A DNA stretch of 64,000 nucleotides, taken from positions 47,841,216-47,905,215 of the forward strand of contig CM060969.1 in the NCBI GenBank assembly GCA_030765045.1. The letters run 5' to 3'. This DNA comes from Tenodera sinensis. Lineage: Eukaryota; Arthropoda; Insecta; Mantodea; Mantidae. Positions 8,421 to 23,921 of the stretch are shown here, piece by piece. Each line of letters opens with the position of its first letter. The stretch's first letter is position 1. Made by a program: the position numbers and the translations under genes. The notes under the pieces were generated by a model. The model was not told the origin of the DNA, searched no databases, and saw nothing but the letters and a program-made list of their open reading frames with translations.

Positions 8421-8687
8421 ACTATTTCGGTCCTATTTCAAACAGCAAGACAGAGATACGTAAGTACTCTGTGGTCAATATAAATGTTGTACTGATCAAG
8501 CTAAATATACAGCATTTTCAAAGCTCTACTGATCATATACATACATGTATGTGTGCTTGGTAGTTTACAGTCACCGCACATGTGAACACAATATCAGTAG
8601 TTCAGTTAACTGCGTTAAGATAGGTTCTGAATGAAAAACGACACTTTGTTTACTCACTTGGAAGATCTATACACATATGTAAACAAA
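8421..8687 (+). other. Second block present once per unit; no gene seen
   Basis: AT-rich sequence without a second copy in the unit. It holds a perfect 14-base palindrome, ACATACATGTATGT, at 8539-8552. Nothing coding or RNA-like was recognised here. It ends where the next alpha1 begins with CCAAAGCATAACC. Confidence 0.65.
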
Positions 8688-9031
8688 CCAAAGCATAACC
8701 TCAAACAAATTGCATTCATTCGTAGAGGTATTTACAACACCCAACTATAATGCTTCCGATTGCAACACTTTAACTGAAAGTAACATATTGAATCTAGAAC
8801 AATACAAAATAATTTGTCGTAATTGCCATAAATCATATATTTAAGGATTTATGGGTGCATAATAGAAAGGCACATCCAAGGAGTATCTAAACTTGGTTCT
8901 GTGAAACAGATTCAAATACTGTTGTCGATGTACATATGTATGTCAGAGATACTTAGAGTAGTTTCTCTCTGCATGGTGATGACGGCAAGGCTGAATAAAT
9001 TCAAAGAGCAAAGTTGTTAACGTTGCCCACG

Positions 9032-9878
9032 TATTGAAAGGTGTAAAATAAACGAAATAGGATGCAGTATTTCCCAAAATACGTTTTTATATGTTCTACT
9101 GGCCTTGACAAAGTCTGTACACGTTGAAAATATATTACTGAATGTTTGAAATATAATTCGGACAAAAGTTATGTATAGCATGTCTCTTATGTGTACATAC
9201 ATATGTAAAAATCCAAGCATAACCTCCAATAAATTGCATTATCTGATAAAAGTATGATGACGGCATGGATGAATAAATTCAAAGAGAAACCTGTTAACGT
9301 AGCTCACGTATTGAAAGGTGTAACATAAATGAAATAGAACGCTGCATCCTCCAAAATACTTTTCTTTATCAAAACTTGTTCTATTGGCCTTGATTAAATC
9401 GCTACATTTCGAAAATATCTTTCTCAAGGTTTGAGATATAATTCTGACAAAGCATATGTACAGAATGAATCTCATATGTGCATATGTGAACAATCCAAGC
9501 ATAACCTTAAACAAATTGCACTAATTCATAAAGGTATTTAAAACGCACAGCTATAATGGTTTCAATTGCAGCTCTTTAATTGAGAGTAACATAGTTGATC
9601 TAGAACAATACAAAATCCTTTGTCCCCATTGCCATAAATTAGATAGTATGTAAGGGCTAAACAAGTACACATTTGAAAAGCAGACTCAGGGAGTATCGAA
9701 ACTTGGCTCTTTGAAACAGATTCAAATACTCTTGTGGTTGTATGTCAGAGACACTAAGAGTAGTTTCTCTCTGAATGATGATGACTGCATGGTTCAATAA
9801 ATTCGAGGAGTGTTTAACGTTGCACAAGTAATGAAAGGTACAAAATAAATAAGATAGAATGCTGTATTTCGCAAAATA

Positions 9879-9916
<38 letters not shown>

Positions 9917-10493
9917 CCATCAACACTTGTGCTACTGGTCTTGATTAAATCGCTTAATGTTGCGAATATATTACTGAATGTTTGAGATATAATTCTGACA
10001 AAGGTTACGTATAGCTTGACTCTTCTGGAAATAGCCAACGAAGCCCTCTTCATTCTGAATGGCTTCTGTAAACGTAACGATGTGTAACACTTTGTCGCAC
10101 AAATGCACAGAACCTGTTAAGTGACACCCCCATTTATTGGTTTGAATACAAAAAGGGAGCTGATTAATATAATTTATTAATCATGCATGCAAGGAGAATG
10201 AAGTTCTAAAGCCTTCACACAGCGCCAAGAGCTTAAAGGTTACGACTGTCCCTTAGCCTACTGAATTGTGCTCATTTCCATTTAGCTACCAGAAACTAGC
10301 ATTAAAACAATTTATGGACATATTTGTCTTAATAAACTAATGTAGATAGTAGAACAAACGACTTCACGAATGTGTAGTATGAAGAAGATTTAGAGAAGAA
10401 ACACATGTGAGCGCACAGATGAGATTTTTTTGGTGGAGGCTCTTGGCCGTCAAGAATCCATATTTCATTAAAACTCACAAATCCGTCCACGCG

Positions 10494-10564
<71 letters not shown>

Positions 10565-12369
10565 CACACTCACACACGCACTCACACACCCACGCGGCTT
10601 AAAGTATTATATGGTGAACAGGTGTATAGACGGACCAACAAACTCTGTCGATTTCTTTTTGCAATTTTGAATATTGTCCCGTAGCACGACTAACAAAGTG
10701 CGAGATCTGTTTACTGATTATTCTCATTGTCAAGGCATAGCGCTGAAGTCCGTCGATGCTGCCAGCTTCAGAAGCAATTGAGCTGTCTGGCGCCGTTTCT
10801 CGACGGATTTTACCGTCCTAAATATTATAAGACGCACATGTATAATGCAATGGCAGCAAATTGACAAATAGAAGAGAGTTCATCTGTTAATTGACTCTTA
10901 TTGTCGATAGTGAAGTGAGGAGCTGCTTGGCGGATTTTCGCGTCATTATATATTATTATAAGAGGCACATTATATAATACAATGGCAGCAAACTTTGCGT
11001 CTTCTCTATGCATTTTTAAACACGTCTTGCAGTGAATCTAACAAACAGGGGCGATTTCATCTGTTGATTGATTCTTTTAGCGGATAGTAAAGAGTAGCGA
11101 TCGCGTCATGTAGTACACAGTTTCAGAACCTTTATACTACCTCGTTTAACTTTGCGTAGGAAGTAAGGCTCTTACTCAACACAATATGATTATCTGTATG
11201 AACAAGCGAGGTCTGTCACGAATACACACGTACACACGGTGATGAGGTGCCCGCTTGCTTATATCTCTGGCCCCTTGCTCTGTGAGACTCCTCTCTCCTC
11301 CCACTGACTTGGTGCTAATGAACAACCGTTCAAACGCAGACAACGCTCTTCGAATGGGAACATCGCTACTCGAGGAGCTTACTACCGGGATGCAAACCCA
11401 GGACGCAAACTCAAAATGATTTGGTGCAGTGGAGTACCCATTTTACATCGAGGCGACACATGTGATTCTAACAAGTCAAAACCTGTCAAACGACATCTAG
11501 CGGCATGAATTCGTACCTCCAAGCGCAATGATCTAAGGTTTACACAACGTAACAACCCCTGATACACATTCATTTCTGTTACCCGCCCGGTAGTTTAGCA
11601 AAATGTTTCCTTCTTTACTACTTACAATTTCATCATCCTCGACTCGCCGGTGGCCTATCTGTCTCAGGTCCACCAGAAGGTAGAGTTCAAGCGCACATTC
11701 ATAACGATCTTAAACACAGCTCGATGGTTCGATGTCAATTGAAGGTTACAAGTATTAAAGTAATATGTGATCATACGACTTATTTACTCCCCTTTGTCGT
11801 TAATTTTGGTTACCACATGCTACATAATCCCTCATCGTTAATAAAAGTTAGTATGTGTAATTCAATGTCAGCAAAGTATGTCGTTTTCTGTATGCAATTT
11901 TTAATCATGCCTCTAGTATAAGTAACAATGTGTGGCGAGTTCAACTATTTATTGATTCGTATTGTGGATAGTAAAGTGTGGGCGGCGTGTCCTGCAGTAA
12001 ACACTTTCAAAATTCTTATACTACTTCTTAGAACTTTAATATAGGAGTAAGGCTCAAAGTTTACTGAAAAAGCTAGCTGTATGTTAGCAGACTTTAGCGT
12101 CCAAAGTATTATAGGATGAGAATGTGTAATGCAATGGCAGCAAGCACTATGGTTTTCTTCATGCAATTTATAACCATGTCTTGCAGTGAATCTAACAAAA
12201 AGGGGCGAGTTCACATTTTGATTGATTCTTTTTGCAGATAGAAATGAGTAGCCATCGTGTCATGCGGAAGACACTTTCAAAACCCCTATAATAGCTCTTT
12301 TTACTTTACCTAGTAAGTAAGACTCTTAGTTTACACAAAATAATTATCCTTTTGAACAAGCGTGTTCTG

Positions 12370-12416
<47 letters not shown>

Positions 12417-13591
12417 TGTGTCTGTCTGACTGTCTGTGTGTGTCTGTCTGACTGTCTGTGTGTGTTTGACTGTGGACCTGTATCTGTTTTTAGATTGACT
12501 CATATATATTATTATGAGAAATAATTATGGCAAGGGTAAATTATTGCTTGACTCAACTGGTAACAGTCAGTGAAGCCCTCTTTATTCAGAGAAGCAACGC
12601 AATACACCTGATATAAATTCATTTAATTTAAACGCCAGGTATTGTATAACAGGGTTTCCTTTATTTGTAATAACAAGTTCATCATGCTTGACTTAATTGC
12701 GGGTAGTAAAAAAGTGTACCCCCCAGGGAGGATTTGAACTCACAACCGACGAATCAAGCGTTGCTAGTTACGGGCCCCCACCAGCTCTCTGTCACCGCGG
12801 CTACCAGGAGGTACGAGTCAAAGGCACTTTTATAAGGATCTTAAGCACTGAGTGATGGCTGGATGTCAATTGCAGGTTATAAGTATTACAATAATATGCA
12901 AATAGAATACTCATTTACTCCACTTTGTCATTAATTTTGATTACTACATGCTACATAGTACCTCATCATTTATAAAAATCACTATTTCGGTCCTATTTCA
13001 AACAGCAAGACAGAGATACGTAAGTACTCTGTGGTCAATATAAATGTTGTACTGATCAAGCTAAATATACAGCATTTTCAAGGCTCTACTGATCATATAC
13101 ATACATGTATGTGTGCTTGGTAGTTTACAGTCACCGCACATGTGAACACAATATCAGTAGTTCAGTTAACTGCGTTAAGATAGGTTCTGAATGAAAAACG
13201 ACACTTTGTTTACTCACTTGGAAGATCTATACACATATGTAAACAAACCAAAGCATAACCTCAAACAAATTGCATTCATTCGTAGAGGTATTTACAACAC
13301 CCAACTATAATGCTTCCGATTGCAACACTTTAACTGAAAGTAACATATTGAATCTAGAACAATACAAAATAATTTGTCGTAATTGCCATAAATCATATAT
13401 TTAAGGATTTATGGGTGCATAATAGAAAGGCACATCCAAGGAGTATCTAAACTTGGTTCTGTGAAACAGATTCAAATACTGTTGTCGATGTACATATGTA
13501 TGTCAGAGATACTTAGAGTAGTTTCTCTCTGCATGGTGATGACGGCAAGGCTGAATAAATTCAAAGAGCAAAGTTGTTAACGTTGCCCACG
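9032..13591 (+). repeat. Array unit 3
   Basis: Tracts: poly(T) 9882-9916 (35 T), (AC)34 at 10495-10562, (TG)21 at 12371-12412. The tRNA-like segment is 12716-12814, minus strand. A private A at 9851 was the only point change noticed. The extra length over unit 2 is mostly in the CA and TG tracts. Confidence 0.97.
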
Positions 13592-15041
13592 TATTGAAAG
13601 GTGTAAAATAAACGAAATAGGATGCAGTATTTCCCAAAATACGTTTTTATATGTTCTACTGGCCTTGACAAAGTCTGTACACGTTGAAAATATATTACTG
13701 AATGTTTGAAATATAATTCGGACAAAAGTTATGTATAGCATGTCTCTTATGTGTACATACATATGTAAAAATCCAAGCATAACCTCCAATAAATTGCATT
13801 ATCTGATAAAAGTATGATGACGGCATGGATGAATAAATTCAAAGAGAAACCTGTTAACGTAGCTCACGTATTGAAAGGTGTAACATAAATGAAATAGAAC
13901 GCTGCATCCTCCAAAATACTTTTCTTTATCAAAACTTGTTCTATTGGCCTTGATTAAATCGCTACATTTCGAAAATATCTTTCTCAAGGTTTGAGATATA
14001 ATTCTGACAAAGCATATGTACAGAATGAATCTCATATGTGCATATGTGAACAATCCAAGCATAACCTTAAACAAATTGCACTAATTCATAAAGGTATTTA
14101 AAACGCACAGCTATAATGGTTTCAATTGCAGCTCTTTAATTGAGAGTAACATAGTTGATCTAGAACAATACAAAATCCTTTGTCCCCATTGCCATAAATT
14201 AGATAGTATGTAAGGGCTAAACAAGTACACATTTGAAAAGCAGACTCAGGGAGTATCGAAACTTGGCTCTTTGAAACAGATTCAAATACTCTTGTGGTTG
14301 TATGTCAGAGACACTAAGAGTAGTTTCTCTCTGAATGATGATGACTGCATGGTTCAATAAATTCGAGGAGTGTTTAACGTTGCACAAGTAATGAAAGGTA
14401 CAAAATAAATGAGATAGAATGCTGTATTTCGCAAAATACTCTTTTTTTTTTTTTTTTTTTTTTTCCATCAACACTTGTGCTACTGGTCTTGATTAAATCG
14501 CTTAATGTTGCGAATATATTACTGAATGTTTGAGATATAATTCTGACAAAGGTTACGTATAGCTTGACTCTTCTGGAAATAGCCAACGAAGCCCTCTTCA
14601 TTCTGAATGGCTTCTGTAAACGTAACGATGTGTAACACTTTGTCGCACAAATGCACAGAACCTGTTAAGTGACACCCCCATTTATTGGTTTGAATACAAA
14701 AAGGGAGCTGATTAATATAATTTATTAATCATGCATGCAAGGAGAATGAAGTTCTAAAGCCTTCACACAGCGCCAAGAGCTTAAAGGTTACGACTGTCCC
14801 TTAGCCTACTGAATTGTGCTCATTTCCATTTAGCTACCAGAAACTAGCATTAAAACAATTTATGGACATATTTGTCTTAATAAACTAATGTAGATAGTAG
14901 AACAAACGACTTCACGAATGTGTAGTATGAAGAAGATTTAGAGAAGAAACACATGTGAGCGCTCAGATGAGATTTTTTTGGTGGAGGCTCTTGGCCGTCA
15001 AGAATCCATATTTCATTAAAACTCACAAATCCGTCCACGCG

Positions 15042-15090
<49 letters not shown>

Positions 15091-16895
15091 CACACTCACA
15101 CACGCACTCACACACCCACGCGGCTTAAAGTATTATATGGTGAACAGGTGTATAGACGGACCAACAAACTCTGTCGATTTCTTTTTGCAATTTTGAATAT
15201 TGTCCCGTAGCACGACTAACAAAGTGCGAGATCTGTTTACTGATTATTCTCATTGTCAAGGCATAGCGCTGAAGTCCGTCGATGCTGCCAGCTTCAGAAG
15301 CAATTGAGCTGTCTGGCGCCGTTTCTCGACGGATTTTACCGTCCTAAATATTATAAGACGCACATGTATAATGCAATGGCAGCAAATTGACAAATAGAAG
15401 AGAGTTCATCTGTTAATTGACTCTTATTGTCGATAGTGAAGTGAGGAGCTGCTTGGCGGATTTTCGCGTCATTATATATTATTATAAGAGGCACATTATA
15501 TAATACAATGGCAGCAAACTTTGCGTCTTCTCTATGCATTTTTAAACACGTCTTGCAGTGAATCTAACAAACAGGGGCGATTTCATCTGTTGATTGATTC
15601 TTTTAGCGGATAGTAAAGAGTAGCGATCGCGTCATGTAGTACACAGTTTCAGAACCTTTATACTACCTCGTTTAACTTTGCGTAGGAAGTAAGGCTCTTA
15701 CTCAACACAATATGATTATCTGTATGAACAAGCGAGGTCTGTCACGAATACACACGTACACACGGTGATGAGGTGCCCGCTTGCTTATATCTCTGGCCCC
15801 TTGCTCTGTGAGACTCCTCTCTCCTCCCACTGACTTGGTGCTAATGAACAACCGTTCAAACGCAGACAACGCTCTTCGAATGGGAACATCGCTACTCGAG
15901 GAGCTTACTACCGGGATGCAAACCCAGGACGCAAACTCAAAATGATTTGGTGCAGTGGAGTACCCATTTTACATCGAGGCGACACATGTGATTCTAACAA
16001 GTCAAAACCTGTCAAACGACATCTAGCGGCATGAATTCGTACCTCCAAGCGCAATGATCTAAGGTTTACACAACGTAACAACCCCTGATACACATTCATT
16101 TCTGTTACCCGCCCGGTAGTTTAGCAAAATGTTTCCTTCTTTACTACTTACAATTTCATCATCCTCGACTCGCCGGTGGCCTATCTGTCTCAGGTCCACC
16201 AGAAGGTAGAGTTCAAGCGCACATTCATAACGATCTTAAACACAGCTCGATGGTTCGATGTCAATTGAAGGTTACAAGTATTAAAGTAATATGTGATCAT
16301 ACGACTTATTTACTCCCCTTTGTCGTTAATTTTGGTTACCACATGCTACATAATCCCTCATCGTTAATAAAAGTTAGTATGTGTAATTCAATGTCAGCAA
16401 AGTATGTCGTTTTCTGTATGCAATTTTTAATCATGCCTCTAGTATAAGTAACAATGTGTGGCGAGTTCAACTATTTATTGATTCGTATTGTGGATAGTAA
16501 AGTGTGGGCGGCGTGTCCTGCAGTAAACACTTTCAAAATTCTTATACTACTTCTTAGAACTTTAATATAGGAGTAAGGCTCAAAGTTTACTGAAAAAGCT
16601 AGCTGTATGTTAGCAGACTTTAGCGTCCAAAGTATTATAGGATGAGAATGTGTAATGCAATGGCAGCAAGCACTATGGTTTTCTTCATGCAATTTATAAC
16701 CATGTCTTGCAGTGAATCTAACAAAAAGGGGCGAGTTCACATTTTGATTGATTCTTTTTGCAGATAGAAATGAGTAGCCATCGTGTCATGCGGAAGACAC
16801 TTTCAAAACCCCTATAATAGCTCTTTTTACTTTACCTAGTAAGTAAGACTCTTAGTTTACACAAAATAATTATCCTTTTGAACAAGCGTGTTCTG

Positions 16896-16944
<49 letters not shown>

Positions 16945-18119
16945 TGTGTCTGTCTGACTGTCTGTGTGTGTCTGTCTGACTGTCTGTGTGTGTTTGACTG
17001 TGGACCTGTATCTGTTTTTAGATTGACTCATATATATTATTATGAGAAATAATTATGGCAAGGGTAAATTATTGCTTGACTCAACTGGTAACAGTCAGTG
17101 AAGCCCTCTTTATTCAGAGAAGCAACGCAATACACCTGATATAAATTCATTTAATTTAAACGCCAGGTATTGTATAACAGGGTTTCCTTTATTTGTAATA
17201 ACAAGTTCATCATGCTTGACTTAATTGCGGGTAGTAAAAAAGTGTACCCCCCAGGGAGGATTTGAACTCACAACCGACGAATCAAGCGTTGCTAGTTACG
17301 GGCCCCCACCAGCTCTCTGTCACCGCGGCTACCAGGAGGTACGAGTCAAAGGCACTTTTATAAGGATCTTAAGCACTGAGTGATGGCTGGATGTCAATTG
17401 CAGGTTATAAGTATTACAATAATATGCAAATAGAATACTCATTTACTCCACTTTGTCATTAATTTTGATTACTACATGCTACATAGTACCTCATCATTTA
17501 TAAAAATCACTATTTCGGTCCTATTTCAAACAGCAAGACAGAGATACGTAAGTACTCTGTGGTCAATATAAATGTTGTACTGATCAAGCTAAATATACAG
17601 CATTTTCAAGGCTCTACTGATCATATACATACATGTATGTGTGCTTGGTAGTTTACAGTCACCGCACATGTGAACACAATATCAGTAGTTCAGTTAACTG
17701 CGTTAAGATAGGTTCTGAATGAAAAACGACACTTTGTTTACTCACTTGGAAGATCTATACACATATGTAAACAAACCAAAGCATAACCTCAAACAAATTG
17801 CATTCATTCGTAGAGGTATTTACAACACCCAACTATAATGCTTCCGATTGCAACACTTTAACTGAAAGTAACATATTGAATCTAGAACAATACAAAATAA
17901 TTTGTCGTAATTGCCATAAATCATATATTTAAGGATTTATGGGTGCATAATAGAAAGGCACATCCAAGGAGTATCTAAACTTGGTTCTGTGAAACAGATT
18001 CAAATACTGTTGTCGATGTACATATGTATGTCAGAGATACTTAGAGTAGTTTCTCTCTGCATGGTGATGACGGCAAGGCTGAATAAATTCAAAGAGCAAA
18101 GTTGTTAACGTTGCCCACG
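13592..18119 (+). repeat. Array unit 4
   Basis: Tracts: poly(T) 14442-14464 (23 T), (AC)23 at 15043-15088, (TG)22 at 16897-16940. The tRNA-like segment is 17244-17342, minus strand. T at 14963 is shared with unit 2 but not with unit 3 between them. Confidence 0.97.
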
Positions 18120-19566
18120 TATTGAAAGGTGTAAAATAAACGAAATAGGATGCAGTATTTCCCAAAATACGTTTTTATATGTTCTACTGGCCTTGACAAA
18201 GTCTGTACACGTTGAAAATATATTACTGAATGTTTGAAATATAATTCGGACAAAAGTTATGTATAGCATGTCTCTTATGTGTACATACATATGTAAAAAT
18301 CCAAGCATAACCTCCAATAAATTGCATTATCTGATAAAAGTATGATGACGGCATGGATGAATAAATTCAAAGAGAAACCTGTTAACGTAGCTCACGTATT
18401 GAAAGGTGTAACATAAATGAAATAGAACGCTGCATCCTCCAAAATACTTTTCTTTATCAAAACTTGTTCTATTGGCCTTGATTAAATCGCTACATTTCGA
18501 AAATATCTTTCTCAAGGTTTGAGATATAATTCTGACAAAGCATATGTACAGAATGAATCTCATATGTGCATATGTGAACAATCCAAGCATAACCTTAAAC
18601 AAATTGCACTAATTCATAAAGGTATTTAAAACGCACAGCTATAATGGTTTCAATTGCAGCTCTTTAATTGAGAGTAACATAGTTGATCTAGAACAATACA
18701 AAATCCTTTGTCCCCATTGCCATAAATTAGATAGTATGTAAGGGCTAAACAAGTACACATTTGAAAAGCAGACTCAGGGAGTATCGAAACTTGGCTCTTT
18801 GAAACAGATTCAAATACTCTTGTGGTTGTATGTCAGAGACACTAAGAGTAGTTTCTCTCTGAATGATGATGACTGCATGGTTCAATAAATTCGAGGAGTG
18901 TTTAACGTTGCACAAGTAATGAAAGGTACAAAATAAATGAGATAGAATGCTGTATTTCGCAAAATACTCTTTTTTTTTTTTTTTTTTTTCCATCAACACT
19001 TGTGCTACTGGTCTTGATTAAATCGCTTAATGTTGCGAATATATTACTGAATGTTTGAGATATAATTCTGACAAAGGTTACGTATAGCTTGACTCTTCTG
19101 GAAATAGCCAACGAAGCCCTCTTCATTCTGAATGGCTTCTGTAAACGTAACGATGTGTAACACTTTGTCGCACAAATGCACAGAACCTGTTAAGTGACAC
19201 CCCCATTTATTGGTTTGAATACAAAAAGGGAGCTGATTAATATAATTTATTAATCATGCATGCAAGGAGAATGAAGTTCTAAAGCCTTCACACAGCGCCA
19301 AGAGCTTAAAGGTTACGACTGTCCCTTAGCCTACTGAATTGTGCTCATTTCCATTTAGCTACCAGAAACTAGCATTAAAACAATTTATGGACATATTTGT
19401 CTTAATAAACTAATGTAGATAGTAGAACAAACGACTTCACGAATGTGTAGTATGAAGAAGATTTAGAGAAGAAACACATGTGAGCGCACAGATGAGATTT
19501 TTTTGGTGGAGGCTCTTGGCCGTCAAGAATCCATATTTCATTAAAACTCACAAATCCGTCCACGCG

Positions 19567-19621
<55 letters not shown>

Positions 19622-21426
19622 CACACTCACACACGCACTCACACACCCACGCGGCTTAAAGTATTATATGGTGAACAGGTGTATAGACGGACCAACAAAC
19701 TCTGTCGATTTCTTTTTGCAATTTTGAATATTGTCCCGTAGCACGACTAACAAAGTGCGAGATCTGTTTACTGATTATTCTCATTGTCAAGGCATAGCGC
19801 TGAAGTCCGTCGATGCTGCCAGCTTCAGAAGCAATTGAGCTGTCTGGCGCCGTTTCTCGACGGATTTTACCGTCCTAAATATTATAAGACGCACATGTAT
19901 AATGCAATGGCAGCAAATTGACAAATAGAAGAGAGTTCATCTGTTAATTGACTCTTATTGTCGATAGTGAAGTGAGGAGCTGCTTGGCGGATTTTCGCGT
20001 CATTATATATTATTATAAGAGGCACATTATATAATACAATGGCAGCAAACTTTGCGTCTTCTCTATGCATTTTTAAACACGTCTTGCAGTGAATCTAACA
20101 AACAGGGGCGATTTCATCTGTTGATTGATTCTTTTAGCGGATAGTAAAGAGTAGCGATCGCGTCATGTAGTACACAGTTTCAGAACCTTTATACTACCTC
20201 GTTTAACTTTGCGTAGGAAGTAAGGCTCTTACTCAACACAATATGATTATCTGTATGAACAAGCGAGGTCTGTCACGAATACACACGTACACACGGTGAT
20301 GAGGTGCCCGCTTGCTTATATCTCTGGCCCCTTGCTCTGTGAGACTCCTCTCTCCTCCCACTGACTTGGTGCTAATGAACAACCGTTCAAACGCAGACAA
20401 CGCTCTTCGAATGGGAACATCGCTACTCGAGGAGCTTACTACCGGGATGCAAACCCAGGACGCAAACTCAAAATGATTTGGTGCAGTGGAGTACCCATTT
20501 TACATCGAGGCGACACATGTGATTCTAACAAGTCAAAACCTGTCAAACGACATCTAGCGGCATGAATTCGTACCTCCAAGCGCAATGATCTAAGGTTTAC
20601 ACAACGTAACAACCCCTGATACACATTCATTTCTGTTACCCGCCCGGTAGTTTAGCAAAATGTTTCCTTCTTTACTACTTACAATTTCATCATCCTCGAC
20701 TCGCCGGTGGCCTATCTGTCTCAGGTCCACCAGAAGGTAGAGTTCAAGCGCACATTCATAACGATCTTAAACACAGCTCGATGGTTCGATGTCAATTGAA
20801 GGTTACAAGTATTAAAGTAATATGTGATCATACGACTTATTTACTCCCCTTTGTCGTTAATTTTGGTTACCACATGCTACATAATCCCTCATCGTTAATA
20901 AAAGTTAGTATGTGTAATTCAATGTCAGCAAAGTATGTCGTTTTCTGTATGCAATTTTTAATCATGCCTCTAGTATAAGTAACAATGTGTGGCGAGTTCA
21001 ACTATTTATTGATTCGTATTGTGGATAGTAAAGTGTGGGCGGCGTGTCCTGCAGTAAACACTTTCAAAATTCTTATACTACTTCTTAGAACTTTAATATA
21101 GGAGTAAGGCTCAAAGTTTACTGAAAAAGCTAGCTGTATGTTAGCAGACTTTAGCGTCCAAAGTATTATAGGATGAGAATGTGTAATGCAATGGCAGCAA
21201 GCACTATGGTTTTCTTCATGCAATTTATAACCATGTCTTGCAGTGAATCTAACAAAAAGGGGCGAGTTCACATTTTGATTGATTCTTTTTGCAGATAGAA
21301 ATGAGTAGCCATCGTGTCATGCGGAAGACACTTTCAAAACCCCTATAATAGCTCTTTTTACTTTACCTAGTAAGTAAGACTCTTAGTTTACACAAAATAA
21401 TTATCCTTTTGAACAAGCGTGTTCTG

Positions 21427-21485
<59 letters not shown>

Positions 21486-22660
21486 TGTGTCTGTCTGACT
21501 GTCTGTGTGTGTCTGTCTGACTGTCTGTGTGTGTTTGACTGTGGACCTGTATCTGTTTTTAGATTGACTCATATATATTATTATGAGAAATAATTATGGC
21601 AAGGGTAAATTATTGCTTGACTCAACTGGTAACAGTCAGTGAAGCCCTCTTTATTCAGAGAAGCAACGCAATACACCTGATATAAATTCATTTAATTTAA
21701 ACGCCAGGTATTGTATAACAGGGTTTCCTTTATTTGTAATAACAAGTTCATCATGCTTGACTTAATTGCGGGTAGTAAAAAAGTGTACCCCCCAGGGAGG
21801 ATTTGAACTCACAACCGACGAATCAAGCGTTGCTAGTTACGGGCCCCCACCAGCTCTCTGTCACCGCGGCTACCAGGAGGTACGAGTCAAAGGCACTTTT
21901 ATAAGGATCTTAAGCACTGAGTGATGGCTGGATGTCAATTGCAGGTTATAAGTATTACAATAATATGCAAATAGAATACTCATTTACTCCACTTTGTCAT
22001 TAATTTTGATTACTACATGCTACATAGTACCTCATCATTTATAAAAATCACTATTTCGGTCCTATTTCAAACAGCAAGACAGAGATACGTAAGTACTCTG
22101 TGGTCAATATAAATGTTGTACTGATCAAGCTAAATATACAGCATTTTCAAGGCTCTACTGATCATATACATACATGTATGTGTGCTTGGTAGTTTACAGT
22201 CACCGCACATGTGAACACAATATCAGTAGTTCAGTTAACTGCGTTAAGATAGGTTCTGAATGAAAAACGACACTTTGTTTACTCACTTGGAAGATCTATA
22301 CACATATGTAAACAAACCAAAGCATAACCTCAAACAAATTGCATTCATTCGTAGAGGTATTTACAACACCCAACTATAATGCTTCCGATTGCAACACTTT
22401 AACTGAAAGTAACATATTGAATCTAGAACAATACAAAATAATTTGTCGTAATTGCCATAAATCATATATTTAAGGATTTATGGGTGCATAATAGAAAGGC
22501 ACATCCAAGGAGTATCTAAACTTGGTTCTGTGAAACAGATTCAAATACTGTTGTCGATGTACATATGTATGTCAGAGATACTTAGAGTAGTTTCTCTCTG
22601 CATGGTGATGACGGCAAGGCTGAATAAATTCAAAGAGCAAAGTTGTTAACGTTGCCCACG
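18120..22660 (+). repeat. Array unit 5
   Basis: Tracts: poly(T) 18970-18989 (20 T, the shortest), (AC)26 at 19568-19619, (TG)27 at 21428-21481 (the longest TG tract). The tRNA-like segment is 21785-21883, minus strand. No private point change was noticed, so this unit is closest to the consensus. Confidence 0.97.
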
Positions 22661-23230
22661 TATTGAAAGGTGTAACATAAATGAAATAGAACGCTGCATC
22701 CTCCAAAATACTTTTCTTTATCAAAACTTGTTCTATTGGCCTTGATTAAATCGCTACATTTCGAAAATATCTTTCTCAAGGTTTGAGATATAATTCTGAC
22801 AAAGCATATGTACAGAATGAATCTCATATGTGCATATGTGAACAATCCAAGCATAACCTTAAACAAATTGCACTAATTCATAAAGGTATTTAAAACGCAC
22901 AGCTATAATGGTTTCAATTGCAGCTCTTTAATTGAGAGTAACATAGTTGATCTAGAACAATACAAAATCCTTTGTCCCCATTGCCATAAATTAGATAGTA
23001 TGTAAGGGCTAAACAAGTACACATTTGAAAAGCAGACTCAGGGAGTATCTAAACTTGGCTCTTTGAAACAGATTCAAATACTCTTGTGGTTGTATGTCAG
23101 AGACACTAAGAGTAGTTTCTCTCTGAATGATGATGACTGCATGGTTCAATAAATTCGAGGAGTGTTTAACGTTGCACAAGTAATGAAAGGTACAAAATAA
23201 ATGAGATAGAATGCTGTATTTCGCAAAATA

Positions 23231-23263
<33 letters not shown>

Positions 23264-23840
23264 CCATCAACACTTGTGCTACTGGTCTTGATTAAATCGC
23301 TTAATGTTGCGAATATATTACTGAATGTTTGAGATATAATTCTGACAAAGGTTACGTATAGCTTGACTCTTCTGGAAATAGCCAACGAAGCCCTCTTCAT
23401 TCTGAATGGCTTCTGTAAACGTAACGATGTGTAACACTTTGTCGCACAAATGCACAGAACCTGTTAAGTGACACCCCCATTTATTGGTTTGAATACAAAA
23501 AGGGAGCTGATTAATATAATTTATTAATCATGCATGCAAGGAGAATGAAGTTCTAAAGCCTTCACACAGCGCCAAGAGCTTAAAGGTTACGACTGTCCCT
23601 TAGCCTACTGAATTGTGCTCATTTCCATTTAGCTACCAGAAACTAGCATTAAAACAATTTATGGACATATTTGTCTTAATAAACTAATGTAGATAGTAGA
23701 ACAAACGACTTCACGAATGTGTAGTATGAAGAAGATTTAGAGAAGAAACACATGTGAGCGCACAGATGAGATTTTTTTGGTGGAGGCTCTTGGCCGTCAA
23801 GAATCCATATTTCATTAAAACTCACAAATCCGTCCACGCG

Positions 23841-23921
<81 letters not shown>

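Larger units (their letters stand above)
4507..9031 (+). repeat. Array unit 2 (reference unit for the internal map)
   Basis: This full unit is used here to describe the internal modules. Tracts: poly(T) 5357-5390 (34 T), (AC)22 at 5969-6012, (TG)16 at 7821-7852. The tRNA-like segment is 8156-8254, minus strand. Variants: T at 5889, shared only with unit 4; T at 6850; C at 7804, shared only with unit 13; A at 8522. No coding gene seen. Confidence 0.97.

Noticed and set aside
10329..10670. Open frames with Cys-Val or Thr-His repeats
   Set aside because: They are translations of the (AC)n tract on either strand, and their length tracks repeat number. Microsatellite shadows, not genes.
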